64,000 nucleotides of DNA from Streptomyces cavernae (GCF_004023625.1 NZ_ML137710.1:47904-111903); one strand, 5' to 3'; shown: positions 1-9,374, numbered from the stretch's first letter. Notes: generated from the letters alone by a model not told the origin. Program-made: numbers and translations.

Positions 1-697
1 GGTGGTCGAGGTGCAGCAGGTCGGCGAGCACGTCCTCGTCGGAGTGGCGCTCCTCCATCGCGCGCAGGTCGGCGAGGGTGCCGGTGGCGAGCGCCTGCAG
101 TCGCCCCGCGGCGTTGGCGGTGGCGGCGATCGCGGCGTCGCGCTCACCGGAGAACCGGCGTGCGTCCCGCGCCAGTCGGGCGTTCTCCTCGACGAGTCGG
201 GCGCGCTCGTCGTCGAGTCGGGCGCGCTCGTCGTCGAGTTCGGCGGTCAGCCGGGTCCGTTCGGCGTCGAGTTCGGTGGTGAGCCGGGTGCGCTCCGCGT
301 CGAGTTCGGCGGTCAGCCGGGACCGCTCCTGCGCCAGCTCCGAGGTCAGCCGGCCGTTCTCCCGGATGACTTCGGACCTCAGGCGGTCGCGCTCCTGGGC
401 GAACTCCTCGGCGAGCCGCGCCCGTTCCCGTACCAGTCGCCCGGCGTCCTGGGACACGGCGTCAAGGCGCCGTTCGAGCAGCTGTTTCGCCATGAGGGCA
501 CGGGCTGCGACGGCGACCGCGAGACACAGCAGCAACGCGGTCGCGCCGGTGGCCCACGCCACCGTCGCCCGTGCGTCCCGGGGCGCCGCGGCGACGGCGC
601 CGGCCGAGGCGGACGCGGTCAGCAGGGCGGTGAGCAGGGGAGCGAGTGCGTAGGAACGCAGTGTGGGCCGTTCGCCAGCGAGGGTGGGCGCGGTCAT
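1..697 (-). CDS. Sensor kinase-like membrane protein, N-terminal part (runs off window)
   Basis: The reverse strand is open from an ATG at 697 to the window edge, giving about 232 residues without the C-terminus. Two hydrophobic stretches at about residues 15-38 and 46-70 look like membrane segments. A long charged coiled coil follows (about 85-175), with 11-residue repeats of the form ELDAERTRLTA. The last visible residues (LADLRAMEERHSDEDVLADL) resemble the region just before the ATPase domain of Streptomyces orphan histidine-kinase-like ATP-binding proteins. The catalytic domain lies outside the window, so kinase is an inference from family resemblance. The membrane helices and coiled coil are seen directly. 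Confidence 0.7.
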   Translation of the reverse strand, partial: MTAPTLAGERPTLRSYALAPLLTALLTASASAGAVAAAPRDARATVAWATGATALLLCLAVAVAARALMAKQLLERRLDAVSQDAGRLVRERARLAEEFAQERDRLRSEVIRENGRLTSELAQERSRLTAELDAERTRLTTELDAERTRLTAELDDERARLDDERARLVEENARLARDARRFSGERDAAIAATANAAGRLQALATGTLADLRAMEERHSDEDVLADLLHLDH

Positions 698-908
698 GAA
701 TCGTGTCCTCGGTTGCGACCTGGACGGGAGACGACACTCGAACTGCAAGTGGCCGTCACTATAGGAGAGTTCGTGATCGGTTTGGGAAGGATCTGACTCC
801 GTATTTGGAGATCAGACGCAAAGGACGACTGAGTAAGCGCGTTCTGGGCAGGCTCCGTGGATCCTCGCGTGCCCGAGCAGGATCCGTGGGGAGGGGCATG
901 CTGGGACC

Positions 909-3900
909 ATGACGGGTACGACGGGCGGCAACGGCACTGCGGGAGCGAAGGGCTCCTCTGAACCCACCGGCTCCATCGGTTCCATGGACACCTCAGGCAC
1001 CTCAGGCACCTCAGGCACCTCAAGCACTTCAGGCACCAGCCCCAAAGACACCAAACGAACCTCAGGCATCCCAAGCACCACCGGCACCAACCACGCCGCA
1101 GACACGGCGGCGCTGCGGGCGGCGCTGGTGGCCGCCGTCCGGGGCGAGGTGGACTTCTCCGTCACCGCGCGGGCCCTCACCACGATGGACGCGTCCAACT
1201 ACCGGCGCGTACCGCTGGGCGTGGTCGCGCCCCGGGACGCCGACGACGTGGCCGCGGTGCTCGAGGTGTGCCGGGCGAACGGTGTGCCGGTGGTGCCGCG
1301 GGGCGGCGGTACGTCGATCGCCGGGCAGGCGACCGGCACCGGGGTGGTACTGGACTTCACCCGGCACATGAACCGACTGACCTCCCTGGACCCCGACGCC
1401 CGCACGGCCGTCGTCCAGCCCGGACTCGTCCTGGACCGCCTCCAGGAGGCGGCGGCACCGCACGGACTGCGCTTCGGCCCCGACCCCTCCACCCACAGCC
1501 GGTGCACGCTCGGCGGGATGATCGGCAACAACTCCTGCGGCTCGCACTCGGTGGCCTGGGGGACGACGGCCGACAACATCGCCGAGCTGTCCGTCGTCAC
1601 CGCCCGGGGCGCCTCCCTGCAGCTGGGTCCCGGCTGGTCCGGCGCCCCCGACGGCCTGCGCGACCTCACGGACCGCGAACTGGGACTCCTGCGCACCGGC
1701 TTCCCCGAGCTGCCCCGCCGTATCTCCGGTTACGCACTGGACGCCCTGCTCCCCGAGAAGGGCGCCGACGTGGCGCGCGCCTTCTGCGGTTCCGAGGGCA
1801 CCCTGGGCGTGCTCACCGAGGCGGTCGTACGCCTGGTCGAGGCACCGCGGGCGCGGGCGCTCGCCGTGCTGGGGCATCCCGACGAGAGCGCGGCGGCCGA
1901 GGCGGCGGCCGGGCTGCTGACCTACCAGCCGCTCACCGTGGAGGGCATGGCGGCCGACCTCGTCCCGCCCGGCACGGCCGGACTGCCCCGGGGCAGGGCG
2001 TGGCTCTTCGTGGAGACGGGCGGGGACACGACGGACGAGGCGCGCGAGCGGGCCGAGCGGATCGTCCGGGCCGCCGACGTCGTGGACGCCGTCGTCATCA
2101 CCGATCCCGTCGGACAGCGCGCCCTGTGGCGGATCCGTGAGGACGCGAGCGGGACGGCGACCCGGATGCCCGACGGCACGGAGGCCTGGCCCGGATGGGA
2201 GGACTGCGCGGTGCCGCCCGCCCGGCTCGGCGCCTATCTGCGGGACTTCCGGGGACTGCTCACCCAGCACGGTCTGCGCGGCACCCCGTACGGGCACTTC
2301 GGCGACGGCTGCATCCACGTCCGTATCGACTTCGACCTGATCACCGGGGACGGGGTGCGCCGCTTCCGCCGTTTCTCCGAGGAACTCGCGGACCTGGTCG
2401 TGGCGCACGGCGGCTCCCTGTCGGGCGAGCACGGCGACGGGCAGGCGCGGGCGGAACTGCTGCCGAGGATGTACGGACCCGAACTGGTCCGCCTCTTCGA
2501 AGGGGTCAAGGCCGTCTGGGACCCGGACGACCTGCTGAACCCCGGGACCCTGGTACGGCCCGCACGGCTCGACGACAACCTGCGCTTCGACGTCCTGCCG
2601 CGCGAACCGGTGGATGTCGCCTTCGGGTATCCGCACGACGGCGGGGACTTCTCGGCGGCCGTGCGCAGGTGTGTGGGCGTCGCCAAGTGCCGCACCACAT
2701 CGGTGTCCTCCGGCGCGGTGATGTGCCCGTCCTTCCGGGCCACGGGCGAGGAGGAACACTCCACGCGGGGCCGGGCGCGGCTGCTGCACGAAATGCTCGC
2801 GGGCACGGTCGTGACGGACGGCTGGCGCTCGACGGAGGTCCGCGACGCCCTCGACCTCTGCCTGTCCTGCAAGGGCTGCCGCTCCGACTGCCCGGTGGGC
2901 GTCGACATGGCCACGTACAAGGCGGAGTTCCTCCACCACCACTACGCGGGCCGCCGCCGTCCGGCCGCGCACTACGCCCTGGGGTGGCTGCCCGTGTGGC
3001 TGCGCGCGGTGGCCGCCACCCGTACCGCGCGCCTGGTCAACACCTTCTCCTCCATGCGGTGGTCGGCGGGCGTCGCGCGACGGCTGGGCGGCATCGCGCC
3101 GGAGCGCGAGATCCCGCGGATCGCGAGCGAGCCGTTCAGCCGGTGGTGGTACGAGCGGCTGCGCCGCTGGGCGCTCGCCGTGCGTGAGGGCCGGCCCGAT
3201 GCCCGGCCGGCGGGCGGTGACGGGCCCACCGTGACGCTGTGGCCGGACACCTTCACCGAGTACTTCTCGCCTTCGGTGGGCCGTGCCGCCGTCCAGGTGC
3301 TGGAGACGGTCGGCCTGCAGGTGGTACTGCCACCGACGTTCCGCTTCGAACGCAAGCCGCACGGCGGTTGGGGCGTCAACGTCTTCACCGCGCGCCGCGG
3401 CAGGGTCTGCTGCGGGCTGACGTACGTATCGACGGGCCAGCTCGACCGGGCCCGCGCGGTCATGCGCCGCACGCTCGACCTGATGGAGCCGTTGCTGGGC
3501 GAGCCGGTCGTGGTCCTGGAGCCCAGCTGCGCCGCGGCCCTGCGCACCGACCTGCCGGAACTGCTCCACGACGACCCGCGCGCGGCACGGCTCGCGGCCT
3601 CGGTGGTCACCTTCGCGGAGGCCCTGGAGCGGTACGCCCCGCACTGGGACCCACCGGCCGTCGACCGCCCGGTCGTGGGCCAGACCCACTGCCACCAGCA
3701 CGCGGTCCTCGGCGACGCCCCCGACCGCCGACTGCGCGAACGCGCCGGACTGAACGGCGAGTTGGCCGGCGGCTGCTGCGGTCTCGCGGGCAACTTCGGC
3801 TTCGAGAAGGGCCACTACGAGGTGTCGAAGGCCTGCGCGGAGGAGCGGTTGCTGCCGGCCGTGCGCGGGGCGGCGGAGAACGCGGTGATTCTGGCGGACG

Positions 3901-4010
3901 GCTTCTCGTGCCGTACGCAACTGCGGCAGCTGACCGGACGGCAGGGCCGTCATCTGGCGGAGGTGTTGGCGGAGGCGCTGGGTGCGGGGCCCGAGGAGGA
4001 GCCGAAGTAG
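909..4010 (+). CDS. FAD-binding oxidase fused to Fe-S/CCG reductase domain (D-lactate/glycolate dehydrogenase type)
   Basis: A 1033-residue fusion protein. A PCMH-type FAD domain starts near residue 97, with the glycine-rich motif RGGGTSIAGQATG. The FAD-oxidase C-terminal domain follows (FGDGCIHVR near 466, GEHGDGQAR near 508). Next comes an Fe-S module: C588-x5-C594-x11-C606-P, then a classical C651-x2-C654-x2-C657-x3-C661-P. Two CCG motifs, near residues 834 and 955, match the cysteine-rich domains of GlpC/GlcF-type subunits. The family oxidises 2-hydroxy acids and passes electrons to the respiratory chain; the substrate is not evident here. The first 55 residues are Ser/Thr/Gly low complexity from a 9-bp repeat near 993-1040. 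The true start could therefore lie further in, although GGGAGGGG lies about 11 bases before this ATG. Confidence 0.9.
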   Translation: MTGTTGGNGTAGAKGSSEPTGSIGSMDTSGTSGTSGTSSTSGTSPKDTKRTSGIPSTTGTNHAADTAALRAALVAAVRGEVDFSVTARALTTMDASNYRRVPLGVVAPRDADDVAAVLEVCRANGVPVVPRGGGTSIAGQATGTGVVLDFTRHMNRLTSLDPDARTAVVQPGLVLDRLQEAAAPHGLRFGPDPSTHSRCTLGGMIGNNSCGSHSVAWGTTADNIAELSVVTARGASLQLGPGWSGAPDGLRDLTDRELGLLRTGFPELPRRISGYALDALLPEKGADVARAFCGSEGTLGVLTEAVVRLVEAPRARALAVLGHPDESAAAEAAAGLLTYQPLTVEGMAADLVPPGTAGLPRGRAWLFVETGGDTTDEARERAERIVRAADVVDAVVITDPVGQRALWRIREDASGTATRMPDGTEAWPGWEDCAVPPARLGAYLRDFRGLLTQHGLRGTPYGHFGDGCIHVRIDFDLITGDGVRRFRRFSEELADLVVAHGGSLSGEHGDGQARAELLPRMYGPELVRLFEGVKAVWDPDDLLNPGTLVRPARLDDNLRFDVLPREPVDVAFGYPHDGGDFSAAVRRCVGVAKCRTTSVSSGAVMCPSFRATGEEEHSTRGRARLLHEMLAGTVVTDGWRSTEVRDALDLCLSCKGCRSDCPVGVDMATYKAEFLHHHYAGRRRPAAHYALGWLPVWLRAVAATRTARLVNTFSSMRWSAGVARRLGGIAPEREIPRIASEPFSRWWYERLRRWALAVREGRPDARPAGGDGPTVTLWPDTFTEYFSPSVGRAAVQVLETVGLQVVLPPTFRFERKPHGGWGVNVFTARRGRVCCGLTYVSTGQLDRARAVMRRTLDLMEPLLGEPVVVLEPSCAAALRTDLPELLHDDPRAARLAASVVTFAEALERYAPHWDPPAVDRPVVGQTHCHQHAVLGDAPDRRLRERAGLNGELAGGCCGLAGNFGFEKGHYEVSKACAEERLLPAVRGAAENAVILADGFSCRTQLRQLTGRQGRHLAEVLAEALGAGPEEEPK

Positions 4011-4075
4011 TCGGCGGGTCCACCGGACCGGGACCGGTCGTGTGCTCCCCCGCGACCCGCCCGGGGGTGTCCGCC

Positions 4076-4840
4076 TCAGGGAGTGGGGATTCCCGCCGGG
4101 CGTGCCGGGCGGCCCAGGCGGACCGGTACGCCGGGGGAGTAGAGGACGCTTGTGGGCGGCTCGCTCGGCGCGGGGAGTCCGGCCGCCGCTATGAGGTTCT
4201 CCTCGCAGCCGAGCAACTCGGCGCGGTGCAGGGGCCAGCGCGGGTGGTCGTTCGGCAGATACGCCAGTGGTGACGATCCGCCGAAGAAGGCGTTGTGCAT
4301 GCCCCAGCGGGCGGTGAGGAAGTGCTCCAGCGGGGTCGGCTCGGCGATGGGTTCACCGGGCCGGACGGTGATGCGGCTGTACGCGCCGCGCGGTCCGGGC
4401 CGGCGGCGGGAGCTGGTGTAGGTGACGGTGTCGCCGTCCGCGCGGACGCTCATCCGGGACCACACGTACGGCAGCCGGAAGCCGACGCGGCCCATGACCA
4501 CGGGTATCAGCCGGGAGGCGTCCATCGACCGGAAGACCACCCCGCGCCGCCCGTGCGCGTCCACGGAATACAGACGCACATTGGTCTCCGGGAAGGTTCC
4601 GAGGTACGGCACCCCGGGCAGCCGCAGCCACCCGACCCGGTGCATCCGGAAGGCGACGAGCCCCACGTACGTGACCCCCTCGTGGGTGTCGGGGACGGTC
4701 CCGTCCGGCAGCAGCCCGGCCACGGCGCCGGGTTCGACGGCCCAGTGCAGGAAAGCCAGGTCGAGCCACTGCTGGGTGAGGAGAGGGGCGCGTATCGGGG
4801 CGGGCGCGTCCGGTGTGACGGGCGTGGGGTCGATCAGCAC
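4076..4840 (-). CDS. YqjF family protein (DUF2071)
   Basis: 254 residues. The sequence has the pattern of the DUF2071/YqjF family: an N-terminal W-rich stretch (LTQQWLDLAFLHWAVEP), YVGLVAFRM, and PETNVRLY followed by GVVFRSMDASRLIPVVMGR. This is the complete family length of about 240-250 residues. The biochemical role is unknown. It is transcribed divergently from the SRPBCC gene, with only about 54 bases between the two starts, so the two share a promoter region and possibly regulation. Confidence 0.82.
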   Translation of the reverse strand: MLIDPTPVTPDAPAPIRAPLLTQQWLDLAFLHWAVEPGAVAGLLPDGTVPDTHEGVTYVGLVAFRMHRVGWLRLPGVPYLGTFPETNVRLYSVDAHGRRGVVFRSMDASRLIPVVMGRVGFRLPYVWSRMSVRADGDTVTYTSSRRRPGPRGAYSRITVRPGEPIAEPTPLEHFLTARWGMHNAFFGGSSPLAYLPNDHPRWPLHRAELLGCEENLIAAAGLPAPSEPPTSVLYSPGVPVRLGRPARPAGIPTP

Positions 4841-4894
4841 ATCGCCAGGATGGCAGAGCCCGGAAGCCGGTGGTCGAAGCCTTACGCTCTCGCC

Positions 4895-5341
4895 GTGGCC
4901 CTCTTCCAGATCGAACGCCGGACACTACTGACCGCCCCCGAGGCCTGGCGGCGGGTGACCGACTGGCCGCGTCACGGCGCGTACGTCCCCTTGACCAAGA
5001 TCACCGTCGACCCCCCGGCACCGGAACCGGTCGGCCCGGGCACGCTCGTCGTGGCCCGCACGGGCGTGGGCCGAGCCGCCTTCGACGACCCGATGGAGAT
5101 CGTCCACTGGGAGCCCGCCACGGACGACACCCCTGGTTCCTGCCGCCTGGAGAAGCGCGGCTCGGTGGTCCTTGGCTGGGCCGAGATCGAGGTGGAGCGG
5201 TGGCGGGGCGGGTCTCGAGTGCTGTGGCGGGAGGAGGCCCGGGTGCGGGGCCTCCCCCGACTGTTCGACGGGGTGACGGGAGCGGCCGGGCGGTGGTTCT
5301 TCGGACGGGCGGTCAGTGAGTTGCTCAGGTATCCGGCCTGA
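4895..5341 (+). CDS. SRPBCC family protein
   Basis: 148 residues from a GTG at 4895, beginning MALFQIERRTLLTAPEAWRR. It matches the small START/SRPBCC (polyketide cyclase/dehydrase-like) fold: an N-terminal strand, then an amphipathic helix with a W-x-R-V-x-D-W-P motif, then a beta-rich body ending in a long helix (GRWFFGRAVSELLRY). An in-frame ATG at 4850 would add 15 residues. The GTG was preferred because the conserved fold starts there. Such proteins bind hydrophobic ligands; no ligand can be inferred. Confidence 0.75.
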   Translation: MALFQIERRTLLTAPEAWRRVTDWPRHGAYVPLTKITVDPPAPEPVGPGTLVVARTGVGRAAFDDPMEIVHWEPATDDTPGSCRLEKRGSVVLGWAEIEVERWRGGSRVLWREEARVRGLPRLFDGVTGAAGRWFFGRAVSELLRYPA

Positions 5342-5455
5342 GGCGTCGCCCTGGCTCCGAGACCCCCGACTCCAGCGCCGACCTGGGGATTCCCCTGTCT
5401 CCTCACCTGACGGACAATCAACACCCAGGAATTCCCAAGGTATTCACAGCTCCTT

Positions 5456-5996
5456 TTGTCGGTTCCGGGTTCTGGCCGTGCACCGTGCCGGCCGCGCTCG
5501 CCGAGACCTTCGCGATCCTGCTCTTCGGACACCCGGGTCGACCCAGGCTCCGCGCGGTTGTCCGGCGGTCAGCTGCAGCGCCTGGCCATCGCCCGGGCCG
5601 TGCTGCGCGACGCCCCGGTCCTCGTCCTGGACGAGCCGACCACCGGCCTGGACATGATCGCCGCGCCGCATCGTCGAACCCCTGCGCCGACTGATGGCGG
5701 GCCGCACCACCATCATGATCACGCAGGACCTCAATCTCGCCCCCGACGCCGACCGCATCCTCGTCGTCGACCAGGGCCGCATCGTCGAGACGGACCGCCA
5801 TGAGGAACTGCTGGCGTGGGGCGGGGTGTACGCGCGTCTGCACGGCTCCCAGAACAATCCGCTGACGGTGACGGACACGGCGGAGCTGCGGCTCCCGCCG
5901 CTCACGTCCGACCGGTACGTCTACGCACCGGATCCGCAGGCCCGGTTTCCGCAGGAGTACGGCTACGCCCCGGAAACCCTGCGGGGACGCCGTTGA
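5456..5996 (+). pseudogene. Remnant of ABC transporter ATP-binding/permease protein
   Basis: Only the C-terminal half of an ABC ATPase is recognisable, split over frames. Positions about 5540-5665 encode the signature and Walker B ([18 protein letters not shown], then [11 protein letters not shown]). The reading then shifts near 5665 into the frame that carries the D-loop/H-loop region ([20 protein letters not shown]), where the usual catalytic His after the switch strand is Gln. It ends at 5996 with a normal-looking tail. The Walker A and any membrane domain are missing, and a further frame change sits near 5535. It is a decayed gene fragment. Confidence 0.75.
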
Positions 5997-6203
5997 CTCC
6001 GTAGGCGCTCGAATCAGCTCCTGAGCGACGCCGCGCCCGAAGGGGGAGTCAGGCACGTGAAACAGAGTCAGGTGCAAAAGCGGTTTACACCCCTGGATTG
6101 GTTCAGTACTGTGGACTGGAGAGTGCAGCATGCTGGACTAAGCGGTTAATGATGGCCGACGGTGTGCTGAGCGAGTCCTGAACCCAAGCCCCGGGAAGGT
6201 CCC

Positions 6204-7211
6204 GTGAACAGCCGCCCAACCGACCGGTCCGCGCCGGTCGCCGCCGCCTCGGCCGAAGCGTCCCCCGTGTCGACCGGGACCCCGGCAGAACCGGCATCGA
6301 CATCGGTGCCGGCGTCCCCGGGGGCACCCGAGGGGCGGGGCTCCCGGGTCCCGGCCGCGTTCGGCCCCGTCGGACTGGTGCTGGCCGGCGGGATCTCCGT
6401 GCAGTTCGGCGGCGCCCTCGCCGCCAGTCTCATCCCCAGGCTGGGCGCCCTCGGGGTGGTCTCCCTGCGGCTGGCCGTCGCCGCGCTCGTCCTGCTCCTC
6501 GTCTGCCGGCCCCGGCTGCACGGTCACTCCCGCGCGGACTGGGGAACCGTCGTCGTCTTCGGCCTGACCATGGCCGCGATGAACGGCCTCTTCTACCAGG
6601 CCGTCGCCCGTATCCCGCTCGGCCCCGCCGTCACGCTCGAAGTGCTCGGACCGCTCGCGCTCTCCGTGCTCACCTCCCGGCGCGCGGTCAACCTCCTCTG
6701 GGCGGGCCTGGCCCTCGCGGGCGTGTTCCTGCTGGGCGGTGGCGGCGGTTTCGACCGTCTGGACCCACTGGGCGCCGCCTTCGCCCTGGGGGCGGGCGCG
6801 ATGTGGGCCACGTACATCGTCTTCAGCGCTCGCACCGGACGCCGCTTCCCGCAGGCCGACGGGCTGGCCCTCGCCATGGGTGTCGCCGCGATCGCCTTCC
6901 TGCCGCTCGGTGTCGTCGAGTCCGGTACGCGACTGCTGGAGCCGACCGCCCTCGCCCTGGGCGGAGCCGTCGCGATCCTGTCGTCCGTCCTCCCCTACAC
7001 CCTGGAACTGCTCGCCCTGCGCAGGCTGCCCGCCGCCACCTTCGCGATCCTGATGAGCCTGGAGCCGGCCCTTGCCGCGATCGCCGGCTTCCTCGTCCTG
7101 GACCAGACCCTGTCCGCCGCCGAGGCCCTGGCCATCTCCCTGGTCATCGTGGCCAGTATGGGCGCGGTGCGCACGCAGGTGGGGCGGGGCAAGGCCAAGC
7201 CGGTCGGCTGA
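6204..7211 (+). CDS. EamA/RhtA-type DMT superfamily exporter
   Basis: 335 residues from a GTG, with about ten hydrophobic segments in two repeated halves of five, as in drug/metabolite transporters of the EamA family. The motif LGPAVTLEVLGPLALSVL and the second-half GAGAMWATYIVFSARTGRRF resemble RhtA-like threonine/homoserine exporters. The first 50 residues are a Pro/Ala/Ser-rich cytoplasmic extension. The substrate is unknown, probably an amino acid or small metabolite. Upstream at 6076-6150 are two sequences resembling half-sites of the TetR operator seen at 8654-10134 (AAGCGGTTTACA and TAAGCGGTTAATGA); both are weak. Confidence 0.88.
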   Translation: MNSRPTDRSAPVAAASAEASPVSTGTPAEPASTSVPASPGAPEGRGSRVPAAFGPVGLVLAGGISVQFGGALAASLIPRLGALGVVSLRLAVAALVLLLVCRPRLHGHSRADWGTVVVFGLTMAAMNGLFYQAVARIPLGPAVTLEVLGPLALSVLTSRRAVNLLWAGLALAGVFLLGGGGGFDRLDPLGAAFALGAGAMWATYIVFSARTGRRFPQADGLALAMGVAAIAFLPLGVVESGTRLLEPTALALGGAVAILSSVLPYTLELLALRRLPAATFAILMSLEPALAAIAGFLVLDQTLSAAEALAISLVIVASMGAVRTQVGRGKAKPVG

Positions 7212-7229
7212 CCCTGTGCCGTTGCGAGA

Positions 7230-7595
7230 TCAGCGGCTGGGCAGGACGAACTCGGGCTGGTCGAGCAGACGCAGCCAACTGCCGTCGGGCTGGCGCCGGA
7301 CGACCTGCGCCCGGGCGCCGGCCCCGTCCTTCGGCGGGGTCGAGGTGAGGGCGATGTCACCGCTGCTCAGCGTCGGCAGCGGTTGTTCCGGCTCGAAGCG
7401 GGGACGGTCGGCCAGCACCCTCTCCCACAGCGCGCGGATCGCCTCCCGCCCCACCGTCAGCTCGCCGGGCGGGAAGGCCATCACCGCATCCTCCTCGTAC
7501 AGCGCCGCGACCCCTGCCGCGTCACCGGCGTTGGATCGCTCGACGAACAGGCGAGTGATGTCCTCGGGCCGCATGGCCTTCTCGTACTCCGGCAT
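7230..7595 (-). CDS. SnoaL/NTF2-like protein (DUF4440 type)
   Basis: 121 residues; an in-frame ATG seven codons in is an equally good start. The pattern LFVERSNAGDAAGVAALYEE followed by FPPGE and GREAIRALWERVL is the hallmark of the small NTF2/ketosteroid-isomerase-like cone fold, used for ligand binding or isomerisation. It is divergent from the LysR gene at 7695 with about 100 bases between, the classical layout for a LysR regulator and its target. Confidence 0.82.
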   Translation of the reverse strand: MPEYEKAMRPEDITRLFVERSNAGDAAGVAALYEEDAVMAFPPGELTVGREAIRALWERVLADRPRFEPEQPLPTLSSGDIALTSTPPKDGAGARAQVVRRQPDGSWLRLLDQPEFVLPSR

Positions 7596-7656
7596 GGGGT
7601 TCCTCCTGACGTCGGGCTTCGGCGCGTCCCAGGGTGGTCGCCCGCATCTCAGAAGT

Positions 7657-7676
7657 CCAACAGATGGTTTTGCTGG
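7657..7676. promoter_or_regulatory. Candidate LysR-type inverted repeat
   Basis: CCAACA (7657-7662), 8 bases, TGCTGG (7671-7676) forms an inverted repeat with one mismatch. It lies between the divergent NTF2-like and LysR genes, 19 bases before the LysR ATG. The position suits LysR autoregulation. There is no direct evidence of binding. Confidence 0.3.
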
Positions 7677-7694
7677 TAGCTAGAATCCACAGTC

Positions 7695-8591
7695 ATGGAG
7701 CTCAGGCAGCTGGAATACTTCGTCGCAGTCGCCGAAGAGCAGAACTTCACCCGGGCCGCCGAGCGAGTGCACATCAGCCAGTCCGGTGTCAGCGCCCAGA
7801 TCCGCCGGCTGGAACGGGAGCTCGGTACCGAGCTGTTCGACCGGTCGGCGCGCACCGCCACCCTCACCGTCGCGGGGAAGGCCGCGCTCGGACACGCGCG
7901 CGCCGCACTCGCCGCAGCCGGTGCGGTCGGCCAGGCAGTGGGTGAGGTGACCGGCCTGATCCGGGGCCGGCTCACGGTCGGCATGGTCACCGGCTGCACC
8001 CTCACCCCCCTGTTCGACGCCCTCGCCGCGTTCCACCGGGCGCATCCTGGTGTCGAGATCTCACTGCTGGAGGACAACTCCGACCGGCTCGTCGAGAGGG
8101 TGCGTGCCGGCACCATCGACCTGGCTCTCATCGGGACCGCAACCACCACCCCCGACGGGCTGGACGCGCTGACAATCGTCAGCGAGCGGCTCGTCGCAGC
8201 AGTTCCGGACAGCCACCCCTTGGTGAAACAGCGGCGGGTCACGCTGCGGGACCTGGCCGCCTACCCAATCGTGTGCATGCCACCCGGCACCGGTCTGCGC
8301 ACGGTGTTCGACCGTGCCTGCACCGCACAGGGCGTACATCCCTCGATCGCGCTGCAGGCCAGTGCCGCGGATGCCATCGCCGACCTCGCCGCCCGGGGGC
8401 TCGGTGTCGCCATCCTCAGTGATTCGATGGCCGGGAGCTATCGGGGCCGGCTCACCGCACGCACCATCGATGACATCGAAACACCTGCGCTGCTCGCCCT
8501 GATCTGGAAGAGCACCCAGAACCCGTCCCTGCGCGAGTTGCTCGTTCACAGCCGACGGGCGTTCAACAAGCCCGAGCCTTTTCAGCGTTAG
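7695..8591 (+). CDS. LysR family transcriptional regulator
   Basis: 298 residues, the normal LysR length. The N-terminal winged helix is clear: MELRQLEYFVAVAEEQNFTR, then HISQSGVSAQIRRLERELG and the FDRSARTATLTVAG linker. A substrate-binding LysR domain follows (GMVTGCTLTPLFDALAAFHR). It probably controls the divergent NTF2-like gene and itself. Its inducer is unknown. Base composition looks slightly lower in GC than in the surrounding operons. Confidence 0.93.
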   Translation: MELRQLEYFVAVAEEQNFTRAAERVHISQSGVSAQIRRLERELGTELFDRSARTATLTVAGKAALGHARAALAAAGAVGQAVGEVTGLIRGRLTVGMVTGCTLTPLFDALAAFHRAHPGVEISLLEDNSDRLVERVRAGTIDLALIGTATTTPDGLDALTIVSERLVAAVPDSHPLVKQRRVTLRDLAAYPIVCMPPGTGLRTVFDRACTAQGVHPSIALQASAADAIADLAARGLGVAILSDSMAGSYRGRLTARTIDDIETPALLALIWKSTQNPSLRELLVHSRRAFNKPEPFQR

Positions 8592-8653
8592 CCCTCGAGA
8601 CCTGCTCGTCGGGTCGGTCGAGCGAGGCGAGCGGCGGCGCTTGACGCCCTCTT

Positions 8654-8677
8654 ATGAAAGTGGTTAATTACTTACAT
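8654..8677. promoter_or_regulatory. Inverted repeat O1, candidate TetR operator
   Basis: A 24-base inverted repeat. The left half is ATGAAAGTGGTT, and the reverse complement of the right half is ATGTAAGTAATT. It shares the half-site pattern ATGWAAGYGGTY with sites at 8824, 9479 and 10111. It lies about 225 bases upstream of the SnoaL-like gene at 8901. Confidence 0.55.
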
Positions 8678-8823
8678 CTGACGGAGGGGCGGTAGGCGGA
8701 CCGCATGGCGGCACCGCTGCAACCATGCCGCCCCCGCGAGGTGATATCCGACGTCAGAGCACATCAGTGACTGCTGGGCGAGCCGGCTTCTCCAGCGCTT
8801 GACCGAAGTGCCGGACCATTTAG

Positions 8824-8841
8824 TAAGTGGTCAACCGCTTA
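8824..8841. promoter_or_regulatory. Inverted repeat O2, candidate TetR operator
   Basis: TAAGTGGTCAACCGCTTA is an 18-base inverted repeat (half-sites TAAGTGGTC and TAAGCGGTT). It sits 60 bases before the ATG of the SnoaL-like gene, in promoter position. The rest of 8592-8900 holds O1 and no gene. Confidence 0.55.
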
Positions 8842-8900
8842 ATTTTGCCGTAACTCACCGGCTCCAACGGATCGACCCAAGAGAAAGTGAAGGACCAGTT

Positions 8901-9374
8901 ATGAGCGAAACCGTCTCCACTCACCAGGACACCGACACCGTCCGGGCTGCCGCACAGCAGGCGTTCCGGAACCATCTGGACTACCTGTCCTCCGGGCGGA
9001 TCCCCGAGTGGGTGGACCTGTTCACCGACGACGGGGCGCTGGAGTTCCCCTACGCCCCGCAGGGCTACCCGACGCAGGTCGCGGGCAAGGAGGAACTGCT
9101 CGGGTACATGAAGAACTTCCCCGAGCACTTCCGCGTGGAGTTCACCGATCTGCACTTCCACGAGACCACCGACCCGTCGCTGGTCATCGCGGAGTTCAAG
9201 AGCAAGGGAATCGCCCTGGCGACCAACCGGCCCTACAACCAGACCTACATCTCCGTGGTCGAGACGAGGGACGGCGAGATCAGCCGCTACGTCGACTTCT
9301 GGAACCCGCAGGTGGCCTTCGAGGCCCTCGGCGGAAGTGCTGACGACATGGTGTCGGCCTTCGGCAACGACTGA
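8901..9374 (+). CDS. SnoaL/PhzA-PhzB-like NTF2 fold protein
   Basis: 157 residues from the ATG at 8901, with AAGTGAAGGA as ribosome site. The fold is NTF2-like: a helix with FRNHLDYLSSGRIPEWVDLF, then TDDGALEFPYAPQGYP, then a strand with FHETTDPSLVIAEFKSKG and a C-terminal YVDFWNPQVA motif like that of the PhzA/B family. Members are isomerases, cyclases or small-molecule binding proteins. Two TetR-type inverted repeats precede it and the matching TetR gene follows, so it is probably the repressor's main target and the repressor's ligand may be its substrate. Confidence 0.85.
   Translation: MSETVSTHQDTDTVRAAAQQAFRNHLDYLSSGRIPEWVDLFTDDGALEFPYAPQGYPTQVAGKEELLGYMKNFPEHFRVEFTDLHFHETTDPSLVIAEFKSKGIALATNRPYNQTYISVVETRDGEISRYVDFWNPQVAFEALGGSADDMVSAFGND

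Noticed and set aside
1062..3953. Reverse-strand 963-residue open frame
   Set aside because: It is the antisense shadow of the FAD/Fe-S oxidase, with no recognisable domain, and results from high GC content.
4295..4894. Extended SRPBCC protein starting at 4295
   Set aside because: This stretch is antisense to the DUF2071 gene, and the conserved fold starts near 4895.
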